Positions 15,595 through 18,191 of a DNA stretch of 18,191 nucleotides are shown here, piece after piece (positions within the stretch are counted from its first letter, which is position 1; the number at the start of each line of letters is the position of its first letter). Origin of the DNA: Paramacrobiotus metropolitanus (taxonomy: Eukaryota; Tardigrada; Eutardigrada; Parachela; Macrobiotidae); assembly GCF_019649055.1 (NCBI RefSeq), contig NW_026570696.1, positions 1 to 18,191 of the forward strand. Direction: 5' to 3'. The position numbers and the translations under genes were made by a program. The notes under the pieces were generated by a model. That model was not told the DNA's origin. It saw only the letters and a program-made list of their open reading frames with translations, and searched no databases.

Positions 15595-16240
15595 TTCATA
15601 CCGCAGCTTGCATTATTGCAACACAGAGGCTTTCAAGTTGCAATCTTCGTATTTCTTAATCTTCAGATTTTTTAAAATATTACAGCAATCTTTTATTATT
15701 TATGGGAAATTAAAACAAAACCAGTTTGGCAGTATGCGGAGTCATACGTGGTTCATGCTCCTATCAATTGTATTAAATTACACGTAATTCCTTTTTTTGT
15801 GACAACTGAAGCGATCAGGAGAACGCTAGCGCTCTCAGTTATTTTATATTCCTTTTTGCTTACATGAACGGTTTTATATTTATTTCAATATATTTGCGAC
15901 TTTACACGAGTCTGTTTTACAGATCCCGGATTTTCAGTTTGGATTCGTGAACGAATCCAAAGTGAGCCACGGTGCCACCTGATGCGGCGCGCGGCCCGCC
16001 TCAGTCATCGTTCGGGCGTAATACAGTATAATTTATACAGAATTTAACCTCATCAGCGGCATTTTGTAAACTGGCACCTTCGACCTTTGCCGATCAATAT
16101 CAACGAAAACGCGTACGCAAAAAGATCTATGTATAAGCTACTCTACGGTTCGGCTTCGGTAGTCACTGCGATCGTTCTTTCCCAGTCGACGAGCACCGAT
16201 CTGCAACTTGGGTGAACTGCCAGAATGCCGGCATCATTTC
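15595..16240. other. Spacer, ADAR-like core missing in unit 2
   Basis: No deaminase-domain exon equivalent to 8845-9083 or the FANRV part of 9364-9722 is found. It includes an 11-bp perfect inverted repeat (tttggattcgt/acgaatccaaa, 15938-15961). A GC-rich stretch follows at 15970-16020, which shows no recognisable peptide. Confidence 0.45.
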
Positions 16241-16376
16241 TCGAGATGACCGGATGCTACAAGCAGTTTCTGTTTGTATGGGATCTTGTTCAGAAACCGC
16301 TCTCGTGTCTCCTAGGAAGGAACCTCTCTTCGTACGTATTCTGACGGAGTCTGGTACAGCTTTTTGTACTCCGTTT
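16240..16376 (-). pseudogene. EYKKL exon, second copy (unit 2), acceptor lost
   Basis: Minus reads EYKKLYQTPSEYVRREVPS, then a TAG, then RERFLNKIPYKQKL. It matches the start of the ADAR-like exon at 9722 and the neighbouring copy at 16553. The acceptor position TTTTTAG of the 9.7-kb copy reads TTTTTAA here. The peptide is not from a domain I recognise; it is tied to ADAR only because in unit 1 it is in the same exon as the deaminase start. Confidence 0.5.
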
Positions 16377-16411
16377 AAAAACCAGCAATTTTTGTAAACG
16401 GAGTACAAAAA
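16361..16411. repeat. Perfect 17-bp inverted repeat, 17-nt loop
   Basis: TTTTTGTACTCCGTTTA at 16361-16377 has its exact reverse complement at 16395-16411. It sits at the junction between the two EYKKL exon copies and spans the lost splice acceptor. Confidence 0.95.
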
Positions 16412-16419
16412 AACGAGGT

Positions 16420-16553
16420 TTCACAAGATGAGCGGACGCTTCGTGTTTTCGTTCATATGGGTTTTTGTTCATTACTCGCTACCACGTCTCTTGATAAGGT
16501 ACCCCATTCTTTCCGTATTCTGACGGTCTTTTGTGTAGCTCTTCGTATTCCTG
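16420..16553 (-). pseudogene. EYKKL exon, first copy (unit 2)
   Basis: After the acceptor TTGCTTGTTTCTAG (AG at 16554-16555), minus reads EYEELHKRPSEYGKNGVPY, then a stop, then VMNKNPYERKHEASAHLV. The second copy lies ~177 bp away, so this is a local tandem duplication. The three copies in the window agree on a pattern EYKKLHxRPSEYGKNEVPS, then NK-P-Y. Family unknown; probably the region N-terminal to the ADAR-like deaminase domain. Confidence 0.5.
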
Positions 16554-16569
16554 CTAGAAACAAGCAACC

Positions 16570-16916
16570 CTCGCTCCACGAGGGGAGCGAATGTTATGTA
16601 GCTTCTTCCGGATGCTTGTGACAAACCGCGTCCAACGTTCTGTCCAGATATGTTCGAAGCCCGTCTTGTCCAACGCTTCCTGATAAGAGCAGACGCCGGA
16701 ATAATAAACCTAGGCCTTTTCTAAACGCTGCTGATGCTTTTCTGGGCGTCACTTGCTTGACCTGTTTGTGCTCGAGAAAGTTCTGTCAGAACGTCCTTGC
16801 AGCTTTTTGGGCCGTTCGCTCGTGCATCCAAAACTTGCTCCATTTCCTGATCAATGATGTATACGGCTGACTTCTGGCACAACTGACACGGAAGCGAGGC
16901 AGTAAGGAGGCTCACC
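16570..16916 (-). pseudogene. Exon-like region upstream of the EYKKL exon (unit 2)
   Basis: GC-moderate, coding-like, with several partly open minus frames: VYIIDQEMEQVLDARANG with KSCKDVLTELSRA; TYLDRTLDAVCHKHPEEA; EALDKTGFEHIWTERW. The xKDVLTEL pattern could be the first helix of a double-stranded RNA binding domain, as precedes the deaminase in ADARs, but nothing else of that fold is visible. Unit 1 has the foldback element at this place. Unassigned. Confidence 0.25.
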
Positions 16917-16919
16917 TAC

Positions 16920-17335
16920 TTATTCGAAGTCGTACCAACCCTATGGTAAATAATCTGCGTAAAATGCGCGTTCAAGCGGCAGAACACGCGGCTGTTCAGC
17001 TGTTTTCCAGTCTTCTACGATCTTATGGGTTAATAGGCGGTAATCCACGTCAGACGCGCGAGATAGGACAGACGCTTACTACGCGCTTCCATAAGATTAA
17101 TTACTATTGGATGGTTGGTATCATCTGATTGGTTGATAACTCGCGGTTTTTATTGACTGTTTACTAGGATTCTGATTGATTCATTATTTTCATATTCTGC
17201 ACAAGATTCTAGTTTTATTATTTTCATATTCTGCACATGATACTGATTTCGTGATTTCGTACATGATTTCGTATTTCATTTTATTTTTTGCTGTACCAGC
17301 CATGCATATTAATCAAATAATATACGTACATTAAC
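16920..17335. other. Spacer with short tandem repeat
   Basis: No gene is recognised. At 17182-17245 a 35-bp period repeat occurs (ttattttcatattctgcaca twice), followed by GATTTCGT repeats to about 17275. Confidence 0.5.
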
Positions 17336-17341
17336 AAAAAA

Positions 17342-17472
17342 ATGAATAGTAATAATTCCAGCAAGCGATCCCCGCCGGCACGACTGGGCGTCGTCGGCGG
17401 CAGCCCGCGCTACTCCTCCTTGCTCTTCGTCTCCTCCACCAGCCGCCGGCGCTCCGTGTCCTGCTGCTTCTA
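17342..17472 (-). other. GC-rich exon-like island, coiled-coil-like
   Basis: An acceptor-like CGTAACCATAG (AG near 17473) precedes KQQDTERRRLVEETKSKEE and a TAG. In the next frame it continues ARAAADDAQSCRRGSL. The charged heptad-like composition and high GC against AT-rich flanks suggest a real exon with one frameshift. It lies just 5' (minus) of the ADAR-like region of unit 2; units 0 and 1 show no counterpart. I do not recognise the family. The overlapping plus-strand frame is rich in S and R and judged a shadow. Confidence 0.35.
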
Positions 17473-17610
17473 TGGTTACGTTGTGGTACTTCGTGTTTGT
17501 TGCTGGATGTGTCCAGTTAAACGCTTTCTTGATACTAGTAATTGTCTGGTAAGTTTCGCGTTACCCTACTCAACTAATTCGCAGTTTATCAAACAGTCAT
17601 TTCTTCCGGA

Positions 17611-17725
17611 GCGCTATACAACGCTGAAAGTCGGTTTTCCGTATTTGGTGCCCTTTATGCGAGCACTTTAGTGATCACAAAAGAATGCACTGGAAAAGGA
17701 ACGCCGCTCACATTGCAATAAGTCT
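17611..17725. repeat. Boundary block copy 3
   Basis: Third copy of the block at 1711 and 10308: cggttttccg, gtgccctttatgcgagca, ggaacgccgctcacattgc. The GTAAGT has become ATAAGT, and the minus frame has a stop where copies 1 and 2 are open. It marks the start of unit 3. Confidence 0.6.
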
Positions 17726-18191
17726 ATATATTTATTTTGTATTAGCAGTAAGTAGTCATGTACCCTGTAATAATATTTAAAACTGCATAACTATGAATGT
17801 CTATGATCTGTGCGGTTAACGGTACGATTACTGAATGTGGATAAATATTTTTAGAGTACGGTACACTTTTAAGCGTTTGAAAAGATCACCTTGCCGAATG
17901 GTTTGCGAGAGTACAAGAGATACGGTCTCGAAACTGTTTTTTAATTCAGCGGCGCATCAGCATGGCGTCGTTGCGCGAAAATGCATTCGGTGTTCTGAAA
18001 ATGTTTTATACTGGTAGAAGGCTGGAGGAAGCATATTACGTTTCGAAAATAATTACGTGAAGGTTACGTTTCAAAACTGCAGTTCTTAACAACCGGTACT
18101 CGCATAATAAAAATCCATCTCGGGAATATTCACTGTTCATAGTTAATTTAAAACTTAAAACATACCGAGTAGCATACAAATTAAGTACAGT
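17726..18191. other. Start of unit 3, spacer
   Basis: AT-rich. The stretch gaatgtggataaatattt near 17835 matches gaatgtgcaataaatattt near 10485, continuing the homology to unit 2. No gene is recognised before the window ends. Confidence 0.45.

Larger units (their letters stand above)
10300..17620. repeat. Tandem segmental duplication, unit 2
   Basis: This full unit has the same minus-strand order as unit 1: decayed ADAR-like region (16.92-16.24 kb), conserved block (15.26-15.10 kb), promoter-like block (14.58-14.74 kb) and JIP-like exons (14.44-11.55 kb). It lacks unit 1's foldback element and palindrome, but has a MULE fragment and a duplicated EYKKL exon. Confidence 0.7.

Noticed and set aside
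1-18191. tRNA, rRNA, CRISPR, bacterial operon or phage content
   Set aside because: No cloverleaf, rRNA-like stretch, regular repeat-spacer array or dense ribosome-bound ORFs were seen; the exon-intron pattern is eukaryotic.

Overview
This window looks like animal (metazoan) nuclear DNA. It has no long open reading frames. Short GC-rich exon-like islands with GT/AG-type borders sit in AT-rich spacers, and the recognisable islands belong to two animal families: JNK-interacting protein 3/4 (JIP3/JIP4, Sunday driver, UNC-16) and the RNA adenosine deaminase ADAR. I cannot place the species. All family assignments come from reading motifs against remembered family features; no search or alignment was run.

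The window is a diverged tandem segmental duplication with a period of about 7-8.5 kb. Three copies of a ~100 bp block (near 1.72, 10.31 and 17.63 kb) and many matching spacers define a partial unit 0 (1 to ~1.7 kb), unit 1 (~1.7-10.3 kb), unit 2 (~10.3-17.6 kb) and the start of unit 3. Each unit carries, on the minus strand and read right to left: an ADAR-like copy; a conserved unrecognised block; a promoter-like segment with an RFX/X-box-like GGCAAC motif (plus CRE-like sites in unit 2); and a JIP3/4-like copy. In unit 1 the JIP-like copy is itself partly duplicated (copies 1a and 1b).

Most copies are broken by frameshifts, lost splice sites and missing exons, and the ADAR-like copies lack recognisable zinc-binding and catalytic motifs. 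A few exons stay open with good splice sites: three consecutive JIP-like exons at 11.55-12.10 kb join in one frame, and both versions of an EKDP-type exon (3.39-3.53 and 4.79-4.91 kb) are intact. The array is best read as a decaying gene-pair family; some copies might still be transcribed or spliced.

Mobile or repetitive sequence adds to this: a foldback-type element with GGCCGAAATGACA-like inverted ends around a TAAGAAAACC satellite (9.74-10.16 kb), a MULE/ZSWIM-type transposase fragment (15.4-15.6 kb), a possible DIRS-type reverse transcriptase fragment (8.28 kb) and short minisatellites. Local inverted duplications recur: an ~83 bp arm palindrome inside an ADAR-like exon (8999-9168) and two perfect 17-bp hairpins (13274-13313 and 16361-16411) at or in gene fragments.
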